Shown here: positions 7,960 through 16,048 of the stretch, piece by piece
How positions within the stretch are numbered: the stretch's first letter is position 1
How the letters are laid out: every line of letters starts with the position of its first letter
Source of the DNA: Pseudomonadota bacterium
GTDB lineage: Bacteria; Chloroflexota; UBA6077; JAJPGT01
Length of the DNA stretch: 41,350 nt
Direction of reading: 5' to 3'
NCBI GenBank assembly: GCA_021325655.1
Contig: JAJPGT010000048.1
Coordinates: forward strand, 1 to 41,350
Program-made: the position numbers and the translations under genes
Notes under the pieces: generated by a model
What the model was told of the DNA's origin: nothing
What the model saw: the letters and a program-made list of their open reading frames with translations, nothing else
The model's database searches: none

Positions 7960-7989
7960 AGTGTAACAACGCTCCGAGCGGGGTGGCAA
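7960..7989 (-). promoter_or_regulatory. promoter of the HAD-ADH-CoA-transferase operon
   Basis: Minus strand: TTGCCA (7984-7989), 18-bp spacer, TACACT (7960-7965), predicted start near 7953. The -35 is identical to that proposed for the C39-like peptidase gene (9835-9840), and the -10 is identical to that of the small gene at 24783. Confidence 0.55.
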
Positions 7990-8108
7990 AACGCGGGCGC
8001 GCCCGGGGTGCCCATGCCCCTCGCCCCCGGGCACGGCACAGGGCCCGGGTAGCGTGCCGCAACCCAATACCCTCGAACATTCGGGGCGCGGAACTCAACA
8101 GGCCGGGT

Positions 8109-8137
8109 TTGCCGCCTGGCGCCCACGCCGCCATACT
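8109..8137 (+). promoter_or_regulatory. promoter of the D-2-hydroxyacid-dehydrogenase-like gene
   Basis: TTGCCG (8109-8114), 17-bp spacer, CATACT (8132-8137). The predicted start near 8144 gives a leader of about 46 nt. It resembles the TTGCCA/CATACT promoter at 9835-9864. Confidence 0.4.
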
Positions 8138-8189
8138 CAGGGCGGACGTGGCCGCTGCGCCCGCCGACTCCCACACACTCGAGGGCCCG

Positions 8190-9143
8190 ATGGCCACGCT
8201 CGCCCTGCTGGAGCTCCTGCCCGAGCCCCAGTTCGCCGCGCTTGCCCGCCATCTCCCCGCCGGGGCGGAGCTGCGCGCCGTCGCATCGACTGATGATGCC
8301 GAGGCCCGGCGGCTGGCTGCCGAGGCAGACATCCTGCTGGTCTGGAACGGACCGCTGCCCTCAGCCACCCTGGCGGCCGCCCGGCAGGCACGACTGGCCC
8401 AGGTCTGCGAGCGCCGACCGCGCGGGGTAGACTTCTTCGCCGCCCGCCGGCGGGGGCTGCCCGTCGCCGGGCCGGGCCCGGCCGGAGCGCGCGACGCCGC
8501 GGAGCACGCGCTGCTGCTGGCGCTGGCCGGGCTCCGCCGCCTGCCCGCGGCGCTCGCCGAGCAGCGTGGCGCGGGACTCAGCCAGCAGACTGGCACCCTG
8601 CTGCTCGGCGCCGGCCTGCGCGGCCGGACCGTGGGCCTGTACGGGCTGGACCCGGTGGCGTGCACGCTCGCGGCGCTCGTCAGCGCGCTGGAGGCGCGGG
8701 TGATCGCCTGGAGCGGCGCTGCCGCTGCCGACGCGGACTGGCCGCCCCGGGTGGAGCTGGCGCAGCACCGCTACGAAGCGCTCGCCGCGGCGGATGTAGT
8801 CAGCCTGCACCTGCCGCCGACGCCGGACCAGCGCCACGTGGTGAGCCGCGAGACGCTGCGGCTGCTGCGGCGCGACGCGATCCTGGTGAACGTCTCCAGC
8901 CCGGAGCTGATCGACGAGGTTTCGCTCTACCAGGCGCTCGCCAACGGGCGGCTCGGCGGCGCGGCGCTGGACAGCCTGGCGGACGCGGCGGCCGCCCAGC
9001 CGCTGCTGGGACTGCCCAGCGCGCTCATCACCCCGCGGCTCGCCTACGCCACCCCGGCGGCGATCGAGGAGCTGGCCGCGGCAGCGATGGCCAATGCCGC
9101 CCGGGCGCTCGCCGGCCAGGAGCCGCTGCACCGCTGGGTCTAG
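8190..9143 (+). CDS. D-isomer 2-hydroxyacid dehydrogenase-like protein, catalytic residues missing
   Basis: Over its 317 aa the protein aligns by pattern with NAD-dependent D-2-hydroxyacid dehydrogenases (SerA/GyaR-like). It has an N-terminal lid, a LRGRTVGLYGL Rossmann start, ADVVSLHLPPTPDQRHVVSRETL, and DAILVNVSSPELIDE. The residues that do the chemistry are absent. The Arg of the family's N-x-A-R-G motif is Ser237 (NVSSPEL), and the His of TPHxA is Arg283 (ITPRLAYAT). The Glu of the D-V-F-x-x-E-P segment is lost to an Ala run, and the GxGxxG nucleotide loop is GLDPVA. The frame is intact, so it may be a pseudoenzyme or a redirected protein rather than a decaying gene. The ATG at 8190 has GAGGG 5 nt upstream; longer frames upstream look non-coding. 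It stands alone, divergent from the operon at 7926. Confidence 0.75.
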   Translation: MATLALLELLPEPQFAALARHLPAGAELRAVASTDDAEARRLAAEADILLVWNGPLPSATLAAARQARLAQVCERRPRGVDFFAARRRGLPVAGPGPAGARDAAEHALLLALAGLRRLPAALAEQRGAGLSQQTGTLLLGAGLRGRTVGLYGLDPVACTLAALVSALEARVIAWSGAAAADADWPPRVELAQHRYEALAAADVVSLHLPPTPDQRHVVSRETLRLLRRDAILVNVSSPELIDEVSLYQALANGRLGGAALDSLADAAAAQPLLGLPSALITPRLAYATPAAIEELAAAAMANAARALAGQEPLHRWV

Positions 9144-9339
9144 CCTCCGGCGGTGATGCAGGCCGCCGAGGGGCGCCAGGGTTCTCCGCTACCCCAGCGT
9201 GCGCGCCGAGCCCGGGAGCCGCATGGCACCAGGGCTCGCACCAGCCGCCCGAAGCGCCCACCCGAAGCCAGTACACCGCCCTTCAGGAGAGCGGCGAGCC
9301 GAGCCATCTCCTCCACGCGGGCTGAGACGGCCGGTCGAG

Positions 9340-9738
9340 CTACTCGGCCTTCACCGGCGGCTCGTACTCGATCTTCAGCCCGCTGGCGATGGCGTTGGTC
9401 CCGTTGAACAGGTCCACCACTGCCATCAGCTCCAGCAGCGTCGCGTCGTCCACGCCCATGGAGCGCAGCGCATCCGTGTGGCTGCGGAGACAGTAGTCGC
9501 AGTTGTTCGTCGCGGATACGGCGACGGCGATCATCTCTTTCGTCTTGCGGTCGATCCGCCCGTCGGCCATCACCGTCTTGAGCTTGTTCCAGGTCGCTTC
9601 CAGGTAATCTGGGTTGTGGGCGAGCGCTTTCCAGAAGTTTGGCACCCGGGCGAGCTTGCGGCTCGCCATGATGTCGGCGTACACCGCCTTGACCTTGCCG
9701 GTAGCTTCCTCTTCAGAGATGAACGGCACCAGTGCCAC
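9340..9738 (-). CDS. AhpD / carboxymuconolactone decarboxylase-family peroxidase-like protein
   Basis: A small all-helical AhpD-like protein of 132 aa. Its active site is NNCDYCLRSHTDAL, with the redox Cys80-x-x-Cys83 and His87 of the family and Glu68 upstream, so thiol-dependent peroxide or hydroperoxide reduction is likely. The GTG start (VALVPFISEEEATG) is chosen because GGGAG lies 6 nt upstream. A second GTG nine bases on is possible. It has a -10 TATCCT at 9782-9787 and is transcribed divergently from the C39-like peptidase. Similar proteins are annotated as uncharacterised peroxidase-related enzymes. The physiological reductant is unknown. Confidence 0.85.
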   Translation of the reverse strand: MALVPFISEEEATGKVKAVYADIMASRKLARVPNFWKALAHNPDYLEATWNKLKTVMADGRIDRKTKEMIAVAVSATNNCDYCLRSHTDALRSMGVDDATLLELMAVVDLFNGTNAIASGLKIEYEPPVKAE

Positions 9739-9781
9739 GCGGGACTCCCGCAGAGAGCTCGGCCGTGCGGCCGGCGGGGTG

Positions 9782-9787
9782 AGGATA
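9782..9787 (-). promoter_or_regulatory. -10 element for the AhpD-like gene
   Basis: Minus-strand TATCCT. CTGCCA lies 18 bp upstream (9806-9811) as a weak -35. The predicted start near 9775 leaves about 37 nt of leader. The same -10 hexamer occurs before the malic enzyme, MFS and NnrS-like genes. Confidence 0.4.
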
Positions 9788-9834
9788 GCGGCGCCGGGGC
9801 GGCGTTGGCAGCGCCGAGGCTTGCGCAAAACCTC

Positions 9835-9864
9835 TTGCCATTGGCCGCACCGCGCCGCCATACT
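9835..9864 (+). promoter_or_regulatory. promoter of the C39-like peptidase gene, near-leaderless
   Basis: TTGCCA (9835-9840), 18-bp spacer, CATACT (9859-9864). The predicted start around 9871 is only about 3 nt before the ATG, and no Shine-Dalgarno is present, so the mRNA is probably leaderless. Confidence 0.5.
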
Positions 9865-9873
9865 ACGCGGACC

Positions 9874-11262
9874 ATGCTGCAAGTCGCCCCGCGCGGACTT
9901 CCCAAGACGCCGCCGCGGCTCCTCGTAGGCGCCGCGCTCCTGCTGGTGACCGCCGCCAGCGTCGTCACGACCGTCCGGACGAACCCGTTCCAGCCCCCCG
10001 CCGCCCCGGTCGCGCCGCCGCAACCGCCAGCGGTGAGCAGCCCGCACGTCCGCGATAGGGTCGAGCCGATCATCGAGGAACGGCCGCGTGCGGCCGCGCT
10101 CCCAGCGACGGATGTGGTGGCCGCGCCGACCGTGGCGACCCAGGAGCTTGCTCCACCCGCGCCACCCAAGCCGACCACGTCGCCGCCGGCTTCACCGGTA
10201 AGCGGCCCGCCCATCACCTTCTTCTTGAACGGCGAGTGGGTCGCCAGCATCCGCGAAACCGGGCTGTACTCAGAGCCTGACTTCGGCGCACTCCGCTTCA
10301 CCACCCTGCCGGAGGCGCACAGCCTGCGGGTGATCGAGCGCCGGCCGGGCTGGGTCAAGGCCTACTACCTGGGCGACCACGACGGTCGGCAGCCGGGCGA
10401 AGCCTGGGTTCCCGCGGACGACCTTGCGCCCGCGGCGCGGCCTGCCCTTTGGGCCATCCCGCTCGCCGATAGCCCTCTCTGGACAGGCGCGTCGATCAGC
10501 GCCGACCAGAAGCTCCGGCTCGCGCGCGGGACGCTGGTGGAGGTGACCGGTCCGCTGCAGGACCAGCGCGTCCTGGTCCGCTTCCCTGGCGATGGCGAGG
10601 CACTCCCGCCCGGCAAAGGCTGGATCGCCGTCGCCGAGCTGCAGCCGATCAGCGCCCCACTGCCCACCCAGCTCCCCTGGGCGTACCCCTACACCGTCGA
10701 GATGGACGTGCTGCGCATTCCTGTGCCGTATCGGTCGCAGATCGACGGCTCCAGCTATCAGTTCGCCAACTGCGGCCCCGCCTCCATCAGCATGGCGCTG
10801 GCGGCGTTCGGGGTCCAGGCCTCGCCGGCCGAGCTGCGGGCGCAGGTGCTGGATGACCAGCAGGCGTGGGGCGACGACATGGGCAGCAACATCTGGGCAC
10901 TGGCCGACGTCGTCCAGATGCACGGGCTGCAGGTGTTCGACCTGTACGACGGCGCCCCGAACCCGGATCGCACCGGCCCGCTGCGCCACTGGAGCGTGGA
11001 CGACGTCCGCGAGCAGCTCCGCCGGGGGCGAGTGGTCATCCCACAGGTGTTCTGGCGGGCGCTCCCGGGCCGCGAGGATTCCGACTACTGGGGCGACCAC
11101 TTCGTCGTCATCACCGGGATGGTGGGAGACGCCTTCCTGTACAACGATCCGATCGACCGCGGCGGCCTGGGGTACGACCGGGTGATGAGCGCCGACACGC
11201 TGGCCGCGGCGATGAACGGCAGCTCCTCGCCTGGCGCCGCCTTCGCCATCGGCCGGACGTAG
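9874..11262 (+). CDS. secreted C39-like cysteine peptidase with SH3-like repeats
   Basis: A 462-aa exported protein. An N-terminal hydrophobic segment near residues 14-31 acts as signal or anchor. A long Pro/Ala-rich linker (about 35-115) follows, then two SH3-like modules (about 120-190 and 195-265; GLYSEPDFGA and SPLWTGASISADQKL openings). The last part is a Peptidase_C39_2-like domain with FANCGPASISMAL (Cys300), DHFVVITG (His409) and YNDP (Asp425), the Cys-His-Asp arrangement of papain-like C39 enzymes. It probably cleaves extracellular or envelope peptides; no adjacent ABC exporter or bacteriocin gene is seen, so a bacteriocin-processing role is not supported. The start ATG 9874 lies just after a promoter, without a ribosome site. 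Longer frames upstream overlap the divergent gene and are rejected. Confidence 0.82.
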   Translation: MLQVAPRGLPKTPPRLLVGAALLLVTAASVVTTVRTNPFQPPAAPVAPPQPPAVSSPHVRDRVEPIIEERPRAAALPATDVVAAPTVATQELAPPAPPKPTTSPPASPVSGPPITFFLNGEWVASIRETGLYSEPDFGALRFTTLPEAHSLRVIERRPGWVKAYYLGDHDGRQPGEAWVPADDLAPAARPALWAIPLADSPLWTGASISADQKLRLARGTLVEVTGPLQDQRVLVRFPGDGEALPPGKGWIAVAELQPISAPLPTQLPWAYPYTVEMDVLRIPVPYRSQIDGSSYQFANCGPASISMALAAFGVQASPAELRAQVLDDQQAWGDDMGSNIWALADVVQMHGLQVFDLYDGAPNPDRTGPLRHWSVDDVREQLRRGRVVIPQVFWRALPGREDSDYWGDHFVVITGMVGDAFLYNDPIDRGGLGYDRVMSADTLAAAMNGSSSPGAAFAIGRT

Positions 11263-11350
11263 CGATCCCTGACGCAAACGTGATGCCGTCGAGCACCTGA
11301 CCCGTCGATTCGCGGCGTAGACTGAATCGCTCGCCCTGAGACGAGCGCCG

Positions 11351-11356
11351 TATCCC
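11351..11356 (+). promoter_or_regulatory. possible -10 element before the DnaQ/GIY-YIG gene
   Basis: TATCCC resembles the recurrent TATCCT box of this window. It would start transcripts near 11363, leaving about 16 nt containing GGAG (11368-11371) before the proposed CTG start. No clear -35 is visible. Confidence 0.25.
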
Positions 11357-11378
11357 CAGGTGTCGCTGGAGCTCCACG

Positions 11379-13124
11379 CTGTCCTCGTCTGCCGGCCCAT
11401 TCTCCGATATCACCTTCGCCGTCGTCGATTTGGAGACGACCGGCGTGAGCGCGATCTATGACCGCGTCACCGAGGTCGCGGTGGTGCTGGTCCGCAACGG
11501 GCAGATCGGCGAGACGTTCCACACACTGGTCGACCCGGGCGTGTCCATCCCCCCGTTCATCACGCGCCTGACCGGGATCAGCGACGAGATGGTGCGCGGC
11601 CAGCCGCCGCTCGAGGCGCTGATCCCTTGCCTGGAGCGCCTGCTTTCCGGCGCGGTGCTCGTCGCCCACAACGTCAGCTTCGACTACGGCTTCCTGCGCC
11701 ACACCTGGATCCGGGCGGGGCGGACGCTCGACCTGCCGCGGCTGTGTACCATGCGGCTCTCGCGGCGGATCGTCCCCGCACTCCGCAGCCACCGGCTGGA
11801 CGCGATGCTGCGGCACTTCGGCATCGCCTGCGAGGCGCGGCACCGAGCGCTGGGTGACGCCCAGGCCACCGCCGCGCTGCTGCTGCGCCTGCTCGCGCAC
11901 GCGGAGCTAAGCGGCCTGACCTGCCTGGACGACTTGCTGGACACCGGGGCACGCCCGAATGGCAAGCGCCGTCGGCCGGCGGTGGACGACGCGGTCGTCG
12001 CCTCGCTCCCCGGCGGCCCCGGCGTATACGCGCTGAAGGACGCCGAAGGGCATGTGCTGTACATCGGCAAGTCCCAGAACGTCCGCGGCCGGGTGCGAAC
12101 CCACCTGCGCGGCGCTGCCCCCGGCCAGCCGCGCCTGCACCGCGCCCTGAGGCGCGTCTGCGACGTCGAGGCGTTCGAAACCGGCAGCGAGCTCGAAGCG
12201 CTGTTTCTGGAGTCGCGGCTCATCAAGCGCTACCTGCCGGAAGGCAACGCGCAGCAGCGTACCCGCCACGACTACCCCTTCCTCCGCCTCGTCCAGGACC
12301 CGTTTCCCCGCCTGGAGGCGACCCGCGAGCCGCCCAACGAGCGGGACCTGTACTTCGGCCCCTTCCGTCGAACCAGCGCTGTTGCCGGGGCAGCCGAGCT
12401 CCTCAGCCAGAGCCTGGGGCTACGCTCCTGTACCGAGCCGCTGGATGGCCGCCACGGCCCCTGCCTGCTGCTGGACCTGGGCAAGTGCAGCGGCCCGTGC
12501 GTCGGAGCGATCAGCCCCGAGGGCTACCGGGCGCGGGTAGAGCGGGCGGTGGCCATTCTGGAAGGGCGGGACGCCTCGCTGCTAGACGAGCTGGCCCGGC
12601 GGCGGGACGCGCTGGCGGAGCAGCTTCGCTTCGAGGAGGCGGCGCAGCTCCGCGATCGGATGCAGGAGCTGGAGTATCTGCTCGGCGCCCAGCGCAGCCT
12701 GCAAGCGGTGCAGGTCCGCAACCTGGTCGTGGTCGCCCCGGCCCTGGCAACGGGCAGCCGCGAAGTCCTGTTCATCCGCACTGGCCGCCTGGCCTATCAG
12801 ATCACCGAGCGCGGCCGCCCCGATCCCGCCACGTACGCGGCCGCGCTCCGGGCAGTGTACCTCAGCCCAGATCCCGGCCGCCCCGTCACCCACGACGAGG
12901 TGGACGAGATGCACCTGCTGGATAGTTGGCTGCGCCGCAAGGGCCGGGCGCTGCACCAGGTGCCGGTCGACCCGAGCGACCCAACCGCCGCGCTCGCCCG
13001 GCTGCTCGCCGCCGCCAGCGCTCCCTTCGAGCGCCCCGCACCGCCAGCCAAGCCCCGACTGCCCGGGGCCGAAGCTCCGTCGCCGATCCCACCACCAGCA
13101 CCTGCCTGGGCGTATTGCTGGTAG
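11379..13124 (+). CDS. DnaQ-type 3'-5' exonuclease fused to GIY-YIG (UvrC/Cho-like) nuclease
   Basis: A two-nuclease DNA-processing protein of about 581 aa. The N-terminal DEDD exonuclease has motif I VVDLETTG (Asp17, Glu19 if started at 11379), motif II NVSFDYGFL (Asp102) and motif III HRALGDAQAT (His155, Asp160). It is followed near residue 205 by a UvrC-like GIY-YIG domain (GGPGVYALKD...LYIGKSQNVRGRV), the Cys cluster KCSGPCVG and a UVR-like helical pair. UvrC's C-terminal RNase H half is absent, as in Cho. Such fusions are known in high-GC bacteria. The first in-frame ATG/GTG/TTG is TTG 11430, which would cut off the catalytic Asp. The frame upstream to the stop at 11337 contains only CTG 11379, with GGAG 7 nt before it, so a rare CTG start is proposed. 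Confidence 0.85.
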   Translation: MSSSAGPFSDITFAVVDLETTGVSAIYDRVTEVAVVLVRNGQIGETFHTLVDPGVSIPPFITRLTGISDEMVRGQPPLEALIPCLERLLSGAVLVAHNVSFDYGFLRHTWIRAGRTLDLPRLCTMRLSRRIVPALRSHRLDAMLRHFGIACEARHRALGDAQATAALLLRLLAHAELSGLTCLDDLLDTGARPNGKRRRPAVDDAVVASLPGGPGVYALKDAEGHVLYIGKSQNVRGRVRTHLRGAAPGQPRLHRALRRVCDVEAFETGSELEALFLESRLIKRYLPEGNAQQRTRHDYPFLRLVQDPFPRLEATREPPNERDLYFGPFRRTSAVAGAAELLSQSLGLRSCTEPLDGRHGPCLLLDLGKCSGPCVGAISPEGYRARVERAVAILEGRDASLLDELARRRDALAEQLRFEEAAQLRDRMQELEYLLGAQRSLQAVQVRNLVVVAPALATGSREVLFIRTGRLAYQITERGRPDPATYAAALRAVYLSPDPGRPVTHDEVDEMHLLDSWLRRKGRALHQVPVDPSDPTAALARLLAAASAPFERPAPPAKPRLPGAEAPSPIPPPAPAWAYCW

Positions 13125-13158
13125 CGACGAACCGCTCCCGTGCCCACGCCACGCCCGG

Positions 13159-14613
13159 CTACACCGCTCCCGCGGGCTCGGTCGCGGTCGCCTCGCCTGG
13201 CTTGCGGGCACGACGGGCGACGCCTGCCTCATAGGCCGCGTCGCGGACGGCTGCGGCTACCCGGTCCGCCACCTGGCGGTTGAACACGCTCGGGATAATG
13301 TACTCCTCGTTCAGCTCCTCCGGGCCGATCACGTCGGCGATCGCCTGCGCCGCCGCCATCTTCATCCCGTCCGTAATCTGTGAGGCGAGGCAGTCGAGCG
13401 CGCCGCGGAACAGCCCCGGGAAGCACAGCACGTTGTTGATCTGGTTCGGATAGTCCGAGCGGCCGGTCGCGATCACCCGGGCGATCCCCCGGATCTCCTC
13501 GGGCTGGACCTCCGGGACCGGGTTAGAGAGGGCGAAGACGATGGGGTCTTTGGCCATCGTCCTGACGTCGTCCGCCTGCACCAGGCCGGGGCCGGAGACG
13601 CCGATGAACACGTCCGCGCCGCGCAGTACGTGGTGAATCGAACCCTGCTCTCGCCGCGGGTTGGTGTGCTCCGCCAGCCACGCCTTCTCCGGGTTCATGT
13701 TCTCGCGGCGGCCAGCATAGATCGCACCACTGCGGTCGCAGACGACGACGTCGCCTTCCCCGGCCAGGAGCAGCAGCCGGGCGCAGGCGACCCCGGCCGC
13801 GCCCGCGCCGAGCAGGACGATCTTGACCGTTCCCGGTTCCTTGCCGACGACCTTGAGCGCATTCATCAGCGCCGCCAGCACCACCACCGCGGTGCCATGC
13901 TGGTCGTCGTGGAACACGGGGATGTCCAGCCGCTCGCGCAGCCGCTGCTCGACCGCGAAGCAGCGCGGGGCGGAGATATCCTCTAGGTTGATTCCGCCGA
14001 ACGTCGGCGCCACCCGCGCCACCGTCTCGACGATCTCGTCCACATCCTGGGTGGCCAGGCAGAGCGGGAAGGCATCCACCCCGCCGAACTCCTTGAACAG
14101 CATGCACTTGCCTTCCATCACTGGCATCGCCGCCAGTGGCCCGATGTTGCCCAGGCCCAGCACCGCCGAGCCGTCGCTGACCACCGCGACGGTGTTGCGC
14201 CGAATGGTCAGGTTCCAGGCCTTGTCGGGATCGGCGGCGATCGCCAGGCAGACGCGGGCGACGCCGGGGGTGTAGACCATTGAGAGATCGTCGCGGGTCT
14301 TGACCGGGACGCGGGAGACGACCTCGATCTTGCCGCCCAGGTGCAGCAGGAAGGTGCGGTCGCTCACGTTGATGACCTTCACCCCGGGCAGGTGGGCGAT
14401 CCGTTCCTGGATGCGGCGGGCGTGCGCCTCGTCCCGCGCCGCCACGGTAATGTCGCGGATCAGCACGCCCTTACCGACGCTGACGATGTCGACCGCGCCA
14501 ATGTCGCCCCCCTCCTCGCCGATGGCGGTCGTCAGCCGGCCCAGCGCCCCGGGGACGTTGGTGATCTCACAGCGAACGGTGAAGCTGTAGCTGGCACTCG
14601 GCAGCAGTTCCAT
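13159..14613 (-). CDS. NAD(P)-dependent malic enzyme with N-terminal ACT domain
   Basis: Oxidative decarboxylation of malate to pyruvate, linking the TCA cycle to pyruvate. The 484-aa protein starts at ATG 14613 (MELLPSASYSF), with GAGAGGG about 9 nt upstream; a TTG ten codons earlier is less likely. Residues about 5-80 form an ACT-like regulatory domain (TVRCEITNVPGALGRLTTAI), suggesting allosteric control by a small metabolite. The catalytic part has MVYTPGVARVC, GLGNIGPLAAMPVMEGK (Lys), PVFHDDQHGTAVV and the Rossmann loop LLGAGAAGVA. It then has ALSNPVPEV and SDYPNQINN, both standard for the short bacterial malic enzymes. It converges with the DnaQ/GIY-YIG gene, with only 34 bp between, and has a TATCCT -10 at 14656-14661. 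Confidence 0.93.
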   Translation of the reverse strand: MELLPSASYSFTVRCEITNVPGALGRLTTAIGEEGGDIGAVDIVSVGKGVLIRDITVAARDEAHARRIQERIAHLPGVKVINVSDRTFLLHLGGKIEVVSRVPVKTRDDLSMVYTPGVARVCLAIAADPDKAWNLTIRRNTVAVVSDGSAVLGLGNIGPLAAMPVMEGKCMLFKEFGGVDAFPLCLATQDVDEIVETVARVAPTFGGINLEDISAPRCFAVEQRLRERLDIPVFHDDQHGTAVVVLAALMNALKVVGKEPGTVKIVLLGAGAAGVACARLLLLAGEGDVVVCDRSGAIYAGRRENMNPEKAWLAEHTNPRREQGSIHHVLRGADVFIGVSGPGLVQADDVRTMAKDPIVFALSNPVPEVQPEEIRGIARVIATGRSDYPNQINNVLCFPGLFRGALDCLASQITDGMKMAAAQAIADVIGPEELNEEYIIPSVFNRQVADRVAAAVRDAAYEAGVARRARKPGEATATEPAGAV

Positions 14614-14655
14614 TGGCGCCGTCCCTCTCACTGCTCGTGTCAAGCGTGCCTGAGA

Positions 14656-14661
14656 AGGATA
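14656..14661 (-). promoter_or_regulatory. -10 element for the malic enzyme gene
   Basis: Minus-strand TATCCT, predicted start near 14649, leader about 36 nt with GAGAGGG before ATG 14613. Confidence 0.4.
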
Positions 14662-14755
14662 GCATCAGGCCGGGCAGCATCGATCGGGGTCCGCCAGTAG
14701 GGGCATCCGACGCGCGGAATCCGTCCGGGCAGGCGGTGAGCACCGGATCGGGCTG

Positions 14756-15913
14756 CTAACCCCGGCGAATCTGCGCGGCGAAACGCTTGCACCGTTCGAC
14801 GCTGGCGTCGTCGCCGAATGCGGCGAAGATCCGCCTCGCCGCCGTGAGCTGCCGCTGCGCCTCCGAGGAGCGACCGATACCTCCCAAAATGTAGGCACGG
14901 ACCAGATGGCAATGCCCGACGTAGTACTCATCACCCGCCTTGACGTAGAGCACCTGCGCTGAGTCGATCGCCCTCAACGCGTCGCCGGCCCGGTCGAGAT
15001 CGAAGAGGACTCGTGCCCGCGCCATGTCCGCGTCGGCCTGCCCACCGATGTCGCCCCTGGCCGCGCAGCCCACGCGGGCGGTGTTAAACGCTTTAAGCGC
15101 CGACTTCAGCTTGCCAAGCTGATGCAACGCGCGCCCACGCTGGTAGGCAGCGCGATCGGCCAGTACCTCAATGCCGACTGCCCTGAAACCTCGCTCGGCC
15201 TCCGCTAGGTCGGAGAGTGCACCCGAGGGGTCACCACTTTCGTACCGGGCCTCACCGCGGATGAGCTGGCTGTCGGCGGTGTCCAGCGTTCGGCCCTGTG
15301 CAGCGAGGAGCAGCTCGGCCTCGTCCAGCACCGCGATCGCTTGGTCGTACTCGCCAATCGAACGGAGCGCCCGACCCTGTTCCAGCAGACAGGTGGCGAC
15401 TTCCGCTTCCTGGTTGCCGAGCATGCGGAACAGGTCGGCCGCGGTCCGGAGCGCCTCCGCATCCAGCGGGTGACGTCGAAACCGAGCCGCCAGCAGCGCG
15501 TAGGATTTGGTCGCACTCGCGCTGAGGAGTATGTCGCCGATCTGCTCAGCTCCTTCGGCAACACCGGTCAGCAGGAAGCTCGCCGCCTGCGCCAGGCCGG
15601 TCACCCCTTCAGCCATGGCCTCGTCCGCGGCAGTTACGAGCGCTTGGACATCTTCCAGGGACACGTTCCCGGCCCGCGTCGCTGCGACGGCCAACGCGCG
15701 CACCGGCATCGACGCCAGGTCTTCAGCCTCAACCATCTGGTTGGCGGCATCCAGAAGGTCCAGGTACACATCATCCGGCAATCCGTCCGGCCCCTCGACG
15801 GCAGGCAGAGCCATGTCTGCACCGGGGAGCGGTAACTCGCCGCCTAACCAGTTGCCATCGGCATCGAACCATGTGTCCCGCCAGAGGTCGAAGACCCGGA
15901 AGGTCTGCACCAC
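14756..15913 (-). CDS. TPR-repeat protein, main open frame (likely frameshifted N-terminus)
   Basis: The frame encodes 385 aa of mostly helical repeats. From about residue 150 on there are several degenerate TPR units (for example ALRSIGEYDQAIAVLDEAELLL, GEARYESGDPSGALSDLAEAE, GRALHQLGKLKSALKAFNTA), suggesting a protein-binding scaffold in the cytoplasm. The N-terminal part (VVQTFRVFDLWRDTWFDADGNW) is not recognised. The only start in this frame is GTG 15913, with poor ribosome-site context. A well-placed ATG with AGGGGA at 16011 opens a different frame whose first 25 codons lead up to it. One extra base near 15945 would join the two as ...GVPRDA-HGHLEIAPGVVQTFRV. So the gene is probably 14756-16011 with a single-base deletion or sequencing error. 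The partner is unknown. Confidence 0.7.
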   Translation of the reverse strand: MVQTFRVFDLWRDTWFDADGNWLGGELPLPGADMALPAVEGPDGLPDDVYLDLLDAANQMVEAEDLASMPVRALAVAATRAGNVSLEDVQALVTAADEAMAEGVTGLAQAASFLLTGVAEGAEQIGDILLSASATKSYALLAARFRRHPLDAEALRTAADLFRMLGNQEAEVATCLLEQGRALRSIGEYDQAIAVLDEAELLLAAQGRTLDTADSQLIRGEARYESGDPSGALSDLAEAERGFRAVGIEVLADRAAYQRGRALHQLGKLKSALKAFNTARVGCAARGDIGGQADADMARARVLFDLDRAGDALRAIDSAQVLYVKAGDEYYVGHCHLVRAYILGGIGRSSEAQRQLTAARRIFAAFGDDASVERCKRFAAQIRRG

Positions 15914-16011
15914 GCCTGGCGCAATTTCCAGGTGACCGTGGCGTCGCGTGGCACACCGAGGAGATCGCCGATCTCCTCGGGTGATGGTTTGCCGGACGAT
16001 GTGTCGGACAT
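15914..16011 (-). other. N-terminal coding fragment of the TPR gene, displaced frame
   Basis: ATG 16011 has AGGGGA 8 nt upstream and a TACAAT -10 (16049-16054). It encodes MSDTSSGKPSPEEIGDLLGV then PRDA. Continuing in this frame gives low-plausibility sequence to a stop at 15844, while the other frame continues as conserved-looking protein. It is read as the true beginning of the TPR gene. Confidence 0.5.
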
Positions 16012-16048
16012 TGTCAGGTCCCCTTCGCAGCCGCGCGTGTCGGCGCCC

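Noticed and set aside
7069..8052. Long plus-strand frame opposite the HAD gene
   Set aside because: Shadow of the HAD gene; the minus-strand frame holds all four HAD motifs.
9148..9168. Weak hairpin (cggcgg/ccgccg) between two convergent genes
   Set aside because: Only 6 bp of pairing with a 9-nt loop and flanking mismatch; common by chance in this composition.
9199..9873. Upstream extension of the C39-like protein frame
   Set aside because: It overlaps the whole AhpD-like gene and reads His/Arg/Pro-rich non-conserved sequence; the signal segment and promoter place the start at 9874.
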